From Comamonas piscis (GTDB taxonomy: Bacteria; Pseudomonadota; Gammaproteobacteria; Burkholderiales; Burkholderiaceae_C), in NCBI RefSeq assembly GCF_014109725.1, contig NZ_CP058554.1, positions 1,116,001 through 1,180,000 of the forward strand: a stretch of DNA of 64,000 nt, read 5' to 3'. This document shows positions 52,271 through 61,634 of this stretch, piece by piece. Each line of letters starts with the position of its first letter. The stretch's first letter is position 1. The notes under the pieces were generated by a model, which ran no database searches, was not told the DNA's origin, and was given only the letters and a program-made list of their open reading frames with translations. The position numbers were made by a program, and so were the translations under genes.

Positions 52271-53155
52271 GTGTCAGACCCCCATCCCTCGCGCTTCCCC
52301 GACAAGGAAGACAAACGCAGCTTTTTTCAAAAGGTTGCCGAACTGATTCACCCGGCCCCAGACTCTGCGGACGAGTTGATCGAAACCCTGGCGGAAGCCG
52401 AAAGCAACGATGTCATCAACGCCGACTCCCGCGTGATGCTGGAGCGGGTCATCCGCATGGAAGACATGACCGCAGGCGATGTGATGGTGGCCGCACCACG
52501 CATGGACCTGGTCGACATCGAAGCCGACTACGAGTCGGTGCTGCATACCGTCATCAACACCGCCCATTCGCGATTCCCGGTGTTCCAGGGTGAGCAGGAA
52601 AACATCATTGGCATCTTGATGGCCAAGGATTTGCTCAAGCTCCAACGCTCCCCCCAACTCAATCTGCGTGCGCTCCTGCGCCCGGCGGTATTTGTGCCCG
52701 AGAGCAAGGGCCTCAACGACCTGCTGCGCGAGTTCCGTGGCAACCGCAACCACCTGGCCATCGTCATCGATGAGTTCGGTCGCGTGGCTGGCCTGGTCAC
52801 GATTGAGGATGTGCTCGAGCAGATCGTCGGCGAGATCGAGGACGAGTTCGATTTGCCTGAAGACGAAGGCGACATCTTTGCGCTGGCCGATGACACCTTC
52901 CGCATCTCGGGCGATACGCCGGTGGAGCGGGTGGCCGAAGAGTTCAACGTGGTGCTGGAGAGCAGCGACCCCGATGAGAGCTTTGAGACCATTGGCGGCC
53001 TGATAGCCCACGAGCTGGGCCATGTGCCCAAGCGCGGCGCCCACATCATGCTGGGTGGCCTGCACTTTGAGGTGCTGCTGACCAAGGGCGGAGCGGTGCG
53101 CTGGTTCCGAGTGCAGCGGGCGGCACCGGTGTCGGACCCGGCGGCAGACGCCTGA
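52271..53155 (+). CDS. corC: CorC/HlyC-family CBS-domain protein
   Basis: CorC-type proteins pair two CBS domains with a C-terminal transporter-associated domain and influence magnesium/cobalt efflux. The 294-residue protein shows CBS1 (MVAAPRMDLVDIEADYESVL, then SRFPVFQGE), CBS2 (NRNHLAIVIDEFGRVAGLVTIE) and the C-terminal acidic EDEFDLPEDEGD followed by IGGLIAHELGHVPKRGA. The GTG at 52271 fits the family start (VSDPHPSR). In related bacteria corC is often next to lnt; here 6 kb separates them. Confidence 0.9.
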   Translation: MSDPHPSRFPDKEDKRSFFQKVAELIHPAPDSADELIETLAEAESNDVINADSRVMLERVIRMEDMTAGDVMVAAPRMDLVDIEADYESVLHTVINTAHSRFPVFQGEQENIIGILMAKDLLKLQRSPQLNLRALLRPAVFVPESKGLNDLLREFRGNRNHLAIVIDEFGRVAGLVTIEDVLEQIVGEIEDEFDLPEDEGDIFALADDTFRISGDTPVERVAEEFNVVLESSDPDESFETIGGLIAHELGHVPKRGAHIMLGGLHFEVLLTKGGAVRWFRVQRAAPVSDPAADA

Positions 53156-53199
53156 CGGCGGCCGGGTCAGCGGACGGCTGGCCTGCCCCCTGATAGCCC

Positions 53200-53236
53200 A
53201 ATGGCAGCGAATCCAAGATTCGCTGCCATTTTTTAT
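53200..53236 (+). terminator. Intrinsic terminator of corC
   Basis: A perfect 14-bp stem, AATGGCAGCGAATC with GATTCGCTGCCATT over CAA, is followed by TTTTAT. It starts 45 bases after the corC stop. Confidence 0.95.
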
Positions 53237-53311
53237 GGGCGTTGGCCATGCGCAACCGGCGTTTGGCCTTGCGGGCCAGAGTGCTGGCCAGCCTCCCTAA
53301 AATGCTGCTCC

Positions 53312-55459
53312 ATGCCCACCTCCCCACAAGCCCCCACCCCGGCGCCTGCCGCTACCAGTGCAACCACCGCACACCAGCCCGTCTGGCCGGCGATTGTCGC
53401 CCCGTATGCCGAGCCCCAGGACCATTGGATTGAACAGCTGGGCCGCCGCCGCAATGATGACTTTGCCTGGCTGAAGTACATCCCCGAGTCGGGCACGCGC
53501 ACGATGGACAACCTGCCCGAGCCCTTGGGCAGCCTGCTGCAGGCCGAGCGCGACTATGCGGCGCAGATGCTGGCGCCATTGGCCCCCTCGGCACAGCGCT
53601 TTTACGAGGCGATGGCCGCCCATGTCTGCAGCACCGAGCTGGCGCCGCCCGCCGCTCTGCAAGGCTGGGCCTATAGCAGCCAAGCTGGGGCAGGCGGCCA
53701 ACGTGTGTTTGTGCGCAGCCATTCGGATGGCCGGGTGCAGACCCTGGTCGACGAGGCCGTGCAATCCGAGGGTCATGTCTACTACCGCGCGACCGACCAC
53801 CAGGCCAGCCCGGATGACCGTTACTACGCTTGGGCCGAAGACCTGATCGGCAATGACCGCCACCGCATCTGCGTGCTCGATACCCAGACCGGTGAAACCC
53901 AGGTGCTGGTGGCCGAGGATGCGTTTGGCTATGGCGGGCTGACGTTTTCGCCGTCGTCGCAGGACCTGTTCTGGATCTGGCGCGATGCGCACAGCCGGCC
54001 CTCGCGCCTCTACCGCAGCGCGCTGCAGGGCGGCGAGCCGGTGCTGGTACACGAGGAAACGGACCCCGCGCTGTTTATGCGCGTGGTGCGCACGGCGGCC
54101 AATGGTTTTGTGGTGCTGAGCCTGTTCGGGCCGGACACCAGCGAGGTCCACCTGATTGCCGCCGGCCAGGAACATGCCCCGGCCCGGCTGCTGCGCCCGC
54201 GCGAGCGCGGCATCCGCTACGAGGTCAATGAATGGAATGGCAACCTGGTGGCGCTGACCAATGCCGGTGGCGCCACCGACCGTCAGATTCTGCGGCTCGA
54301 CCCCGAGCACCTGCAGCCCCAGCAAACCCTGGCCGCCCACCGCCTGGGCGTGCCCATCATCAAGATGCAGCCCTTTGCCAGCACCTTGGTGCGGCTGGAG
54401 CGGGTCGACGGCCTGCACCAGCTGGTGCTGCTGCAGCGTGATGGGACGGAGACGACGATCCGATTTGACGAGCCCGCGTACACGCTGGATTTGCTGCCCG
54501 GCCAGCACTGGGATGCCAGCCATGTGCGCGTGAAGCACCAGACGCCGGCCCAGCCGCCGCGCTGGCTGGACATCCGCCTGGCAGACGGCCAGATGACCGA
54601 GATGGGCCGCGAAACCTGGAGCGGGCTGGACACCGCGAACTACCGCATCGAGCGGCTGCAGGCGCGCGCCGTTGATGGCGAGTGGGTGCCGCTGACGGTG
54701 CTCTCGCGCAAGGATATCGATGCCAGCCAGCCCCAGCCGCTGCTGCTGACCGGCTATGGCGCCTACGGCATTGCGCACGAGGCCTCGTTCTCGCTGCCGG
54801 CCCTCGCCTGGGTCGATGCCGGCTACCGCTATGCGATTGCCCATGTGCGCGGCGGCTCGGAAAAAGGCCATGGCTGGTACCAGGGCGGCTGCCGAGAGCA
54901 CAAGCGCAACTCGATGACCGACTTCATCGCCTGCGCCCAGCATTTGCAGCAGCTGGGCTACACCACGCCACAGCAGACGGTGGCGCAGGGCATATCAGCC
55001 GGTGGCCTGCTGGTGAGTGGTGCGATGAACATGCAGCCCGCGCAATGGGCCGGCGTGATTGCGCAGGTGCCCTTTGTGGACATGCTCAACACCATGAGCG
55101 ATGCCGACCACCCGCTGGTGCCGCTGCTGCGCCCGGACTGGGGAGACCCGCTGGCCGACCCGGTGGCCTACGACTACATCGCCGCGTTGTCGCCGTATGA
55201 GAACGTGCGCGAGGCGGCCTACCCACCGCTGCTGTGTACCGCTGGCTTGAAGGACGACCGCGTGCCGTACTGGGAGCCCGCCAAGCTGATGGCCAATGTG
55301 CGCCGCCGCTCCACCAGTGCAGCGCCTGCCTTGATGCTGCTGAACCCGGACAGCGGCCACCAGGAAAGCGACCAGCAGGAGAGTGTGTTGGGCCAGGCGG
55401 CGCGCTTGTGGGCCTTTGCCCAGCACTGCGCAACGGCCGGCAAGCCGCCCGCCGCTTAG
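53312..55459 (+). CDS. ptrB: Oligopeptidase B (prolyl oligopeptidase family)
   Basis: This is a serine peptidase cleaving short peptides after basic residues. The N-terminal beta-propeller (residues about 30-450) includes DDFAWLKY and YYAWAEDLIGND. The C-terminal alpha/beta hydrolase has Ser562 in GISAGG, Asp648 or 649 in LKDDRVPY and His683 in SGHQESD. There is no signal peptide. At 715 residues it is of normal length. The start MPTSPQ at 53312 precedes a proline-rich leader; a weak ribosome site is seen. It overlaps the end of the convergent MFS gene by four bases. Confidence 0.92.
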   Translation: MPTSPQAPTPAPAATSATTAHQPVWPAIVAPYAEPQDHWIEQLGRRRNDDFAWLKYIPESGTRTMDNLPEPLGSLLQAERDYAAQMLAPLAPSAQRFYEAMAAHVCSTELAPPAALQGWAYSSQAGAGGQRVFVRSHSDGRVQTLVDEAVQSEGHVYYRATDHQASPDDRYYAWAEDLIGNDRHRICVLDTQTGETQVLVAEDAFGYGGLTFSPSSQDLFWIWRDAHSRPSRLYRSALQGGEPVLVHEETDPALFMRVVRTAANGFVVLSLFGPDTSEVHLIAAGQEHAPARLLRPRERGIRYEVNEWNGNLVALTNAGGATDRQILRLDPEHLQPQQTLAAHRLGVPIIKMQPFASTLVRLERVDGLHQLVLLQRDGTETTIRFDEPAYTLDLLPGQHWDASHVRVKHQTPAQPPRWLDIRLADGQMTEMGRETWSGLDTANYRIERLQARAVDGEWVPLTVLSRKDIDASQPQPLLLTGYGAYGIAHEASFSLPALAWVDAGYRYAIAHVRGGSEKGHGWYQGGCREHKRNSMTDFIACAQHLQQLGYTTPQQTVAQGISAGGLLVSGAMNMQPAQWAGVIAQVPFVDMLNTMSDADHPLVPLLRPDWGDPLADPVAYDYIAALSPYENVREAAYPPLLCTAGLKDDRVPYWEPAKLMANVRRRSTSAAPALMLLNPDSGHQESDQQESVLGQAARLWAFAQHCATAGKPPAA

Positions 55460-56766
55460 ATCGCCTGACCCGCCTGGGGCCGGCTGCGCTGAAACAGCCC
55501 CCAGGCGCACCAGGCCGACACCAGCAGCGCTGGCACGGCTGTGACCGTGATGGCGCTGAGCAGGTGGCCCTGCACCACCCAGGTGGAGACAAAGCCCGCC
55601 AGCAGCGGGCCTAGCGCGCTGAACACCGACACCACAAAGCTCCACAGCGCAAAGATGCGGGCGCGCAGCGCGGCGGGCGCCAAATCCTGCAGCATGGTGG
55701 GCACCAGCGCATTGGCAGTGCAGGTGATGAAGAGGAAGAGCGCCACCACCACAAAGGCCTGTGGCAGCGAGGCGGTAGAGAACAGCATCAGCACGGCCGG
55801 GACGGCCAGCAGCGCGCAGATACCCATGATCAGCGGGCGCACTGCCTGGCCCAGGCGCCTGGCCAGCCAACGGTCCAGCCAGGCGACGACCGGCAGGCAG
55901 CCCAGGGTGCTAACCAGCAAGATCGGCCCCATTACCTCGCCAATATGGGCGGGCGTGGCCTCAAAGCGCCGCTCCAGCGCCAGGGCGATCAGCTGGTTGA
56001 GGCCTTGCACGCCAATCATCAGACTGCCGGCGATGCCGACAAACAGGCCAATCGGCTGCCAGCGCGCGCGCAGAAACTGGCGCAGGGTGGCGCCGCTGGC
56101 ACCATCGCTACTGGCGATGTGGCGGGGCGGATCGGCGGTGAAAAAACCTGCCAGCAGCAGCGGCAGGCCGGCCACCGACAGCAGCATAAAGGCCTTGCGC
56201 CAGGGATCCAGATCACCCGGGATCAGCGCGACAGCCGTGCTCTGGATGGCACCGGCAAAATAAAAGCCGGCGCTGGCACCGCTGGAGACGAGAGCCGCAA
56301 AGCCCAGGTTGGCCAGCACGCGGTGGCGCTGGGGGGCCAGGTCGGGGATCATCGAGTAGACCAGCGGCACCATCGCAAACTCGGTGATGCCGGCGGCCGA
56401 GCGACCCAGAAAGAAGAGGGGGAAGTTGGGTGCCAGCGCGCTCAGCACCATCATCGCGGTGGAGGCGGCAATCAGGCAGAGCAGCACGCGCTTGCGCGAG
56501 AAACGGTCGGCAAACCGGGCCAGCGGAATGGCAAGCGCACTGCCCACCAGCACGCCGGCCAGGCCCTGCAGCGCGCCAATGGCGGCATCGCTGATCGCAA
56601 AGCTCTTCTGGATGGCGGACAGCGAGATGGCCTGCAGGCCGTAGTCGCTCATCTGCACCCCGGCGGTGAGGCCCAGAAACACGACCGTCAACAAAGCGCG
56701 AACGGACCACTGAGCGGGTCCGGTGTCGGCGGCAGAGAGGTTGGCACTGCCGGAAGAAGTCGTCAT
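55456..56766 (-). CDS. MFS transporter, possibly siderophore-related
   Basis: This is a major-facilitator protein of 436 residues with about 12 spans. The family motif appears in the loop after the second span (LARFADRFSRKRVLL). It follows the TonB-dependent receptor by 83 bases on the same strand, so it may be a siderophore exporter or an inner-membrane importer of the ferric complex; the substrate cannot be told. Confidence 0.82.
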   Translation of the reverse strand: MTTSSGSANLSAADTGPAQWSVRALLTVVFLGLTAGVQMSDYGLQAISLSAIQKSFAISDAAIGALQGLAGVLVGSALAIPLARFADRFSRKRVLLCLIAASTAMMVLSALAPNFPLFFLGRSAAGITEFAMVPLVYSMIPDLAPQRHRVLANLGFAALVSSGASAGFYFAGAIQSTAVALIPGDLDPWRKAFMLLSVAGLPLLLAGFFTADPPRHIASSDGASGATLRQFLRARWQPIGLFVGIAGSLMIGVQGLNQLIALALERRFEATPAHIGEVMGPILLVSTLGCLPVVAWLDRWLARRLGQAVRPLIMGICALLAVPAVLMLFSTASLPQAFVVVALFLFITCTANALVPTMLQDLAPAALRARIFALWSFVVSVFSALGPLLAGFVSTWVVQGHLLSAITVTAVPALLVSAWCAWGLFQRSRPQAGQAI

Positions 56767-56794
56767 GGAGAAAAAGGCAAAGAAGGAGCCACAT

Positions 56795-56825
56795 CCAGTG
56801 CCACGGGCGCTGCCCGCAGCACTGG
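56795..56825. repeat. Stem-loop between the TonB receptor and MFS genes
   Basis: CCAGTGC and GCACTGG enclose CGGGC and GCCCG, separated only by CA/CA mismatches and a GCT loop. It lies 29 bases before the MFS start without a T-run, so it may limit or stabilise the receptor message. Confidence 0.55.
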
Positions 56826-56849
56826 CACTAAGCGTTTAATCTTAGTTGC

Positions 56850-58946
56850 TTATTTCCACTGGTACTGCAGTTGCACATCGACGGTGCGGCCACCGCCGTA
56901 GTAGCAGTAAAAGTCACAGCCGCTGACATAGGTCTTGTCGGTCAGGTTGCGGGCATTGAGTTGCAGCGCCCATTCGCGGCTCAGGTCGTAGCGCACCATC
57001 AGGTCCAGCAAGGTGTAGCCGGAGATGCGCTTGCCGGGGCTGTAGCGCTGGTCTTCGGTCTGGCCGTTGTAGCGGGCACCGGCGGCGACGGTCAGCTTCT
57101 GGCTGTTGGCCAAGCTCAGGCTGTGGCTCAGCCACAAGCTGACCTGGTTGTCCGGAATCAGCGGCGTGCGCACCGTCTGGCTGGTGGTGATGTCCTGCTT
57201 GGAGTTGTTGTGCGTGTAGGCCGCCTTGATGGCAGTGGCCGCGCCCAGCTTGAAGTCTCCTTGCAGCTCCACGCCCTTGTTGGTGCGCTTGCCCGATTGC
57301 GACTGGATGTTGGAGGCGTCCGAGATCAGCGCGTTCTTTTCCTTCACGTCAAAGTAGGCGAGGGTCAGGGTGCCGTTGAGCCAGGAAGGCTCCATCTTCA
57401 GACCGATTTCGCTTTGCTTGCCTTCGTAGGGCTTGTAGGCCATGCCTGTGCTGTCCACACCGGCGATGGGCTTGAAGGATTCGGAGTAGCTGATGTAGGG
57501 CGACACACCGAAGTCGGTGATGTACATGGCGCCCAGGTTGACGCTGTTCTTGCTCACGTCGTAGGCGGCGTCGGAACCGCTGACCGAGCCGGTGTTCTTG
57601 GCGCTGTCATGGCGGATGCCGGCGTTGAAGTTCCAGTGGCTGCCCACGCGCAGCTGGGTGGAGGCATAGGCGCCCCACTGCTTGGAATGCAGGCCATAAG
57701 GCGTGCCGCTGATGTCGAAAGGCGCGCCATAGACAGGGTTGAACATGTCCAGACCCGGCACAAAGCCAAAGCCGTTGTTCATGCCGTCGGTGTCGGACTT
57801 GAGGTAGTCGATACCGAAGGTGGGCAGCAGCTGGATGCTGTCGGACAGCTTGAGCTTGCCGGTGATGCGGTTGTCCAGGTAATGGCTCTTGGAGGTGCCA
57901 TCGGTGTAGGTGTAGCCGCGCGACAGCGTACGGTCGCCGTCCGAGCCATAGGCAAAGGTGTTGACCTGGTCCAGATCGAGGTGGGTGTACTTGTAGTTCT
58001 GTGTGAACTTCCAGTCGCTGTTGATCTGGTGGCTCAGCAGCCAGCCCAGGCTGGACTGGGTGCGCTTGAGGTGGTCCACACCGGGCTCGCCTGCGTTGAG
58101 GCGGCGGTCAATACGGCCGTAGGGCGTGTCGATGATGGTGCCGTAGGCGGGCAGGAAGCCGTTGGTGGGGCGGCCATCTTCGCGCTGCACGCTGCCCAGC
58201 AAGGTCAGCGAGGTTTGGGGGGTGAACTCCATCGTGACGCTGGGCGCCAGGTAGTAGCTCTTCATATTGGTTTCGCGCTGCTGGCCGTCTTCGCGGCGCG
58301 CCTGCGCCACAAAGCGGTAGTACACGGTGCCATCGGCATTGGCGATGTCGTTGTAGTCGATGCCGGCGCCAAAGCGCTTTTGGTTGCCCACTTCGGTGTT
58401 CAGCTGCAGCGCGCGCTCCTTCTTGGGGCGCTTGGTCACCAGGTTGACGATACCGCCGGACTCGGATGCGCCAAAGACCAGCGAATTGGCGCCTTTGACG
58501 ACTTCGACCGTTTCCACACCAAAGATTTCGGGCTTCCAGACAAAGTAGCCGTTGGGCGAGGTGGGGGTGCCATCCAGCGACACCGAGGCGTCAAAGCCAC
58601 GGATCTTGAACCACTCGACCTTGTTGTCCGCGCCAAAGGGCTCGCTGACCACGCCGGCCTGGTACTGCAGGGCCTGGTCCAGCTTGCGGGCACCCAGGGC
58701 GTCGATCTGGTCCTTTTGCAGCACGGCGCTGGAGTTGGGCGCGTAGAAGTCCAGGCTTTGCAGGTCGTTGACCGAGCCGATCACCGTCACGGTCTCCAAC
58801 GTGGTGCTGGGTGCGTCGGCCTTGGCGTTGGCTGTCGCGGTGTCGGTGGTATCGGCGGTTTGTGCCAGCGCTGGGGCCGCAAAGCCGATAGCGCCAATGG
58901 CCAGCAGAACGGCGTGGACCACCGGGGTGTAGCGTGCGTATTGCAT
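56850..58946 (-). CDS. TonB-dependent siderophore receptor
   Basis: This is an outer-membrane receptor of 698 residues with a signal peptide ending APALAQT. The plug domain includes LETVTVIGSVNDL, a TonB-box-like start, and VEVVKGANSLVFGASESGGIVNLVTKRPK, the siderophore receptor signature. The remainder is a 22-strand barrel typical of FhuA/FpvA-type proteins. The C-terminus ends QYQWK; the usual terminal aromatic is penultimate, which is slightly unusual. A Fur-box-like motif lies about 62 bases upstream of the start. Confidence 0.93.
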   Translation of the reverse strand: MQYARYTPVVHAVLLAIGAIGFAAPALAQTADTTDTATANAKADAPSTTLETVTVIGSVNDLQSLDFYAPNSSAVLQKDQIDALGARKLDQALQYQAGVVSEPFGADNKVEWFKIRGFDASVSLDGTPTSPNGYFVWKPEIFGVETVEVVKGANSLVFGASESGGIVNLVTKRPKKERALQLNTEVGNQKRFGAGIDYNDIANADGTVYYRFVAQARREDGQQRETNMKSYYLAPSVTMEFTPQTSLTLLGSVQREDGRPTNGFLPAYGTIIDTPYGRIDRRLNAGEPGVDHLKRTQSSLGWLLSHQINSDWKFTQNYKYTHLDLDQVNTFAYGSDGDRTLSRGYTYTDGTSKSHYLDNRITGKLKLSDSIQLLPTFGIDYLKSDTDGMNNGFGFVPGLDMFNPVYGAPFDISGTPYGLHSKQWGAYASTQLRVGSHWNFNAGIRHDSAKNTGSVSGSDAAYDVSKNSVNLGAMYITDFGVSPYISYSESFKPIAGVDSTGMAYKPYEGKQSEIGLKMEPSWLNGTLTLAYFDVKEKNALISDASNIQSQSGKRTNKGVELQGDFKLGAATAIKAAYTHNNSKQDITTSQTVRTPLIPDNQVSLWLSHSLSLANSQKLTVAAGARYNGQTEDQRYSPGKRISGYTLLDLMVRYDLSREWALQLNARNLTDKTYVSGCDFYCYYGGGRTVDVQLQYQWK

Positions 58947-59007
58947 GGTGTTGGGGAGGAAGAGGGGAAGAAAGTGAGTGACGGGTAACTAGTTTGTAAT
59001 TTTATAT

Positions 59008-59034
59008 TGCAACCGATAATTATTCTCAGATGCA
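59008..59034 (-). promoter_or_regulatory. Fur-box-like palindrome upstream of the TonB receptor
   Basis: TGCA arms flank a core GATAATTATTCTC and the site is largely its own reverse complement, close to the beta-proteobacterial Fur consensus with TGCAA ends. It supports iron repression of the receptor and MFS genes. Confidence 0.7.
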
Positions 59035-59218
59035 TTCTCTTGTGTAGCAAATTAGCTGCATTTGGTAATTTCTATCGGGCGTTGCCGGGCGCCGCTGCGC
59101 GCTGCCGTTCAGCCCCTGCGCGGCAGTCCGCTACAGAGGGGGATCGCGTATAGTGCGCTCCAGCGGCCGCGCCTCTGGAGCGCGCGGTGGTGTCCCCCCT
59201 GCCAACCCTGATTGACCT

Positions 59219-60808
59219 GTGCCCGCTTCCTATTCTTATTCACCCTTTGAGTCACCGCGCCGCTTTCCCTGGCTGTGGTTTTGTATGGCGATCCTGGCCG
59301 GGGTCTTGCAAGCCTGGTCGCTCGCCTGGCCTTGGCATACGGATGGCTTTCCAGGCCACTACGGCCAGCCGCTGTGGTGGCTGCAGCTGCTGTCACTGGC
59401 GGTGCTGCCTGCGGCGCTGATGCGCGTGCAGCGCGCCTGGCATGGCGTGCTGATCGGCTGGGGTTTTGCCTGCGCCTGGCTCTGCGCCACTTTCTGGTGG
59501 CTGTTTATCTCCATGCACACCTACGGTGGCCTGCCGGCGCCTTTGGCGGTGCTGGCCGTGTTTGCGCTGGCCGCCTTTTTGGCGCTGTACTACGCCGTCG
59601 TCTGTGGCCTGTTTGTGGCCTGGCGGGGTGAGCGCCTGTCGGCCGCGATGCTGCTGTTTGCGGCACTGTGGCTGCTGGCCGAGCTGGCTCGTGGCCAGTG
59701 GTGGACCGGCTTCCCCTGGGGCGCCGGCGGTTATGCCCATGTTGATGGCCCCCTGGCCGGCTTGGCGCCCTGGATTGGCGTCTACGGCATTGGCGCCGTC
59801 GCATCGGCGATGGCCATGTGGCTGGCGGGCTTGCGGGCGGTGCATGCAAGGCATGCGTCGGGCTATGTGGCCCTGGCGGTGCTGGTGGGTGTCGTGTGGC
59901 TGGCGCAAGGCCTGCCCCAGGCGGCGGTGGCAGCAGCGCCCAATCAACCGGTATCCGTTGCGCTGCTGCAAGGCAATATCTCACAGGGCGAGAAGTTCCA
60001 GGCCAGCTCGGGCATCCCGATGGCTCTGGCCTGGTATGCCCAGCAGTTGCAGCAAAGCCAGGCCGACATGGTGATTGCGCCGGAAACGGCCATCCCAGTG
60101 CTGCTGCAGCAAGCGCCGCATGGCTACTGGCAGGAATTGCAGCAGCGCTTTGCCAGCGGCAAGCAAGCGGCCTTGGTGGGCGTGCCGTTGGGTGATTTTG
60201 AGCAGGGCTACACCAATTCGATGGTGGGCTTGGTGCCTGGCAGTGCCGAGCCTTACCGCTACGACAAGCACCACCTGGTGCCCTTTGGCGAGTTCATTCC
60301 GCCGATGTTCCGCTGGTTTACCGATTTGATGCAGATCCCGCTGGGCGATTTCAACCGGGGCGGCATGAACCAGCCCTCATTGGCCTGGGCCGGTGAGCGC
60401 TGGGCGCCCAATATCTGCTATGAGGATTTGTTTGGTGAAGAGCTGGCGAGCCGCTTTGTCGATGGCGCACAATCGCCGACGATCATGGTCAATGCCAGCA
60501 ATATCGCCTGGTTTGGCGATTCGATTGCCATTGACCAGCATTTGCAGATCAGCCGCATGCGTACCCTGGAGTTGGCGCGGCCCATGCTGCGTGCCACCAA
60601 CACCGGCGCGACGGCGGTGATCGGCCGTGATGGGGTCGTGCAACAGATTCTGCCGCACCAAAGCCGTGCGGTGCTGCAAGCGCAGGTCCAGGGCGTGGAC
60701 GCTACCCCCACCTGGTTTGCCCAGTGGGCTGGTCGCTGGGGGCTTTGGCCGCTGTGGGGTCTGGGTTTGCTGGTGGTGTTGGCGGGCTGGATGGGCCGGC
60801 GGCGCTGA
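59219..60808 (+). CDS. lnt: Apolipoprotein N-acyltransferase
   Basis: Lnt adds the third acyl chain to lipoproteins in the inner membrane. The first 230 residues contain six to seven hydrophobic spans, followed by a periplasmic nitrilase-like domain with Glu289 (APETAIP), Lys350 (DKHHLVPFGEF) and Cys400 (NICYEDLFGEE), and a final C-terminal span. The GTG at 59219 gives 529 residues. Its promoter must lie between it and the receptor gene; TATAGT at 59149 is a possible -10. Confidence 0.95.
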   Translation: MPASYSYSPFESPRRFPWLWFCMAILAGVLQAWSLAWPWHTDGFPGHYGQPLWWLQLLSLAVLPAALMRVQRAWHGVLIGWGFACAWLCATFWWLFISMHTYGGLPAPLAVLAVFALAAFLALYYAVVCGLFVAWRGERLSAAMLLFAALWLLAELARGQWWTGFPWGAGGYAHVDGPLAGLAPWIGVYGIGAVASAMAMWLAGLRAVHARHASGYVALAVLVGVVWLAQGLPQAAVAAAPNQPVSVALLQGNISQGEKFQASSGIPMALAWYAQQLQQSQADMVIAPETAIPVLLQQAPHGYWQELQQRFASGKQAALVGVPLGDFEQGYTNSMVGLVPGSAEPYRYDKHHLVPFGEFIPPMFRWFTDLMQIPLGDFNRGGMNQPSLAWAGERWAPNICYEDLFGEELASRFVDGAQSPTIMVNASNIAWFGDSIAIDQHLQISRMRTLELARPMLRATNTGATAVIGRDGVVQQILPHQSRAVLQAQVQGVDATPTWFAQWAGRWGLWPLWGLGLLVVLAGWMGRRR

Positions 60809-61109
60809 ACGAAGGGCCCCGTGCCCGTTTCTGAAGATGCCGTCTTAAGCAGGTTGGTTGCAGGGAGATAGCGTCGGCGGATGTGCCGCTTGCACGACAA
60901 AGGCCCTTGCAGAGCCCCACTGGAGGCAAATGTAATTGCTGTTAAAAAGCGCAGAGCCTCGGCGTTTGGTGGACAAAGCACAGCGCACTTCACGGCTTTG
61001 TCTCGCACGTTCGGGCCCAGAAGCGGGATAATGCGTACCTGCAGGTAGTGGTGCCCGGCACCATCAGAGAAATGCGGCGGAGTGACCGCCACCAGAAGTT
61101 GGACTGACA
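60809..61109. other. Intergenic region between lnt and fabA
   Basis: Three hundred and one bases with no coding character. GATAAT at 61027 may be a -10 box for the fabAB unit, but no good -35 box goes with it. I saw no intrinsic terminator for lnt. Confidence 0.4.
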
Positions 61110-61634
61110 ATGGCTGAATCTTTTTCCTATGAACAACTGATCGCCTCCGGCGAGGGCAAGTTGTTTACCCCTGAAAGTGGCCGCTTGCCACTGCCGCCCA
61201 TGCTGATGTTTGACCGCATCACCGAGATTGATGAGAACGGCGGCTCGCACGGACTGGGAAAGATTGTGGCCGAGCTGGATGTGAACCCCGATCTGTGGTT
61301 CTTCAAGTGCCACTTCCAGGGCGATCCGGTGATGCCTGGCTGCCTGGGCCTGGACGCCATGTGGCAGCTGATCGGCTTTTACCTGACCTGGCTGCGCTTG
61401 CCAGGTCGCGGCCGCGCCCTGGGTGCCGGTGAGGTCAAGTTCACTGGCGAAGTCGGTCCCGACGTGAAGCTGGTAACCTACGAAATCGACATCAAGCGCG
61501 TGATCAAGCGCAAACTGAACATGGCCATTGGCGATGCACGACTGCTCGCTGACGGCAAGGAAATCTATGTCGCCAATGACCTGCGTGTGGGGTTGTTCCT
61601 GCGCGAGGGCGACGGCAAGGAAAACGCAGCATGA
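61110..61634 (+). CDS. fabA: 3-hydroxydecanoyl-ACP dehydratase/isomerase FabA
   Basis: FabA dehydrates 3-hydroxydecanoyl-ACP and isomerises the product to cis-3-decenoyl-ACP, the branch point to unsaturated fatty acids. The single hot-dog domain has catalytic His68 in CHFQGDPVMPG and Asp82 in LGLDAMWQ. Length is 174 residues. Its stop overlaps the fabB start by four bases. Confidence 0.96.
   Translation: MAESFSYEQLIASGEGKLFTPESGRLPLPPMLMFDRITEIDENGGSHGLGKIVAELDVNPDLWFFKCHFQGDPVMPGCLGLDAMWQLIGFYLTWLRLPGRGRALGAGEVKFTGEVGPDVKLVTYEIDIKRVIKRKLNMAIGDARLLADGKEIYVANDLRVGLFLREGDGKENAA

Noticed and set aside
56871..58988. A 705-codon plus-strand frame
   Set aside because: It is a mirror of the TonB receptor gene and has no recognisable domain.
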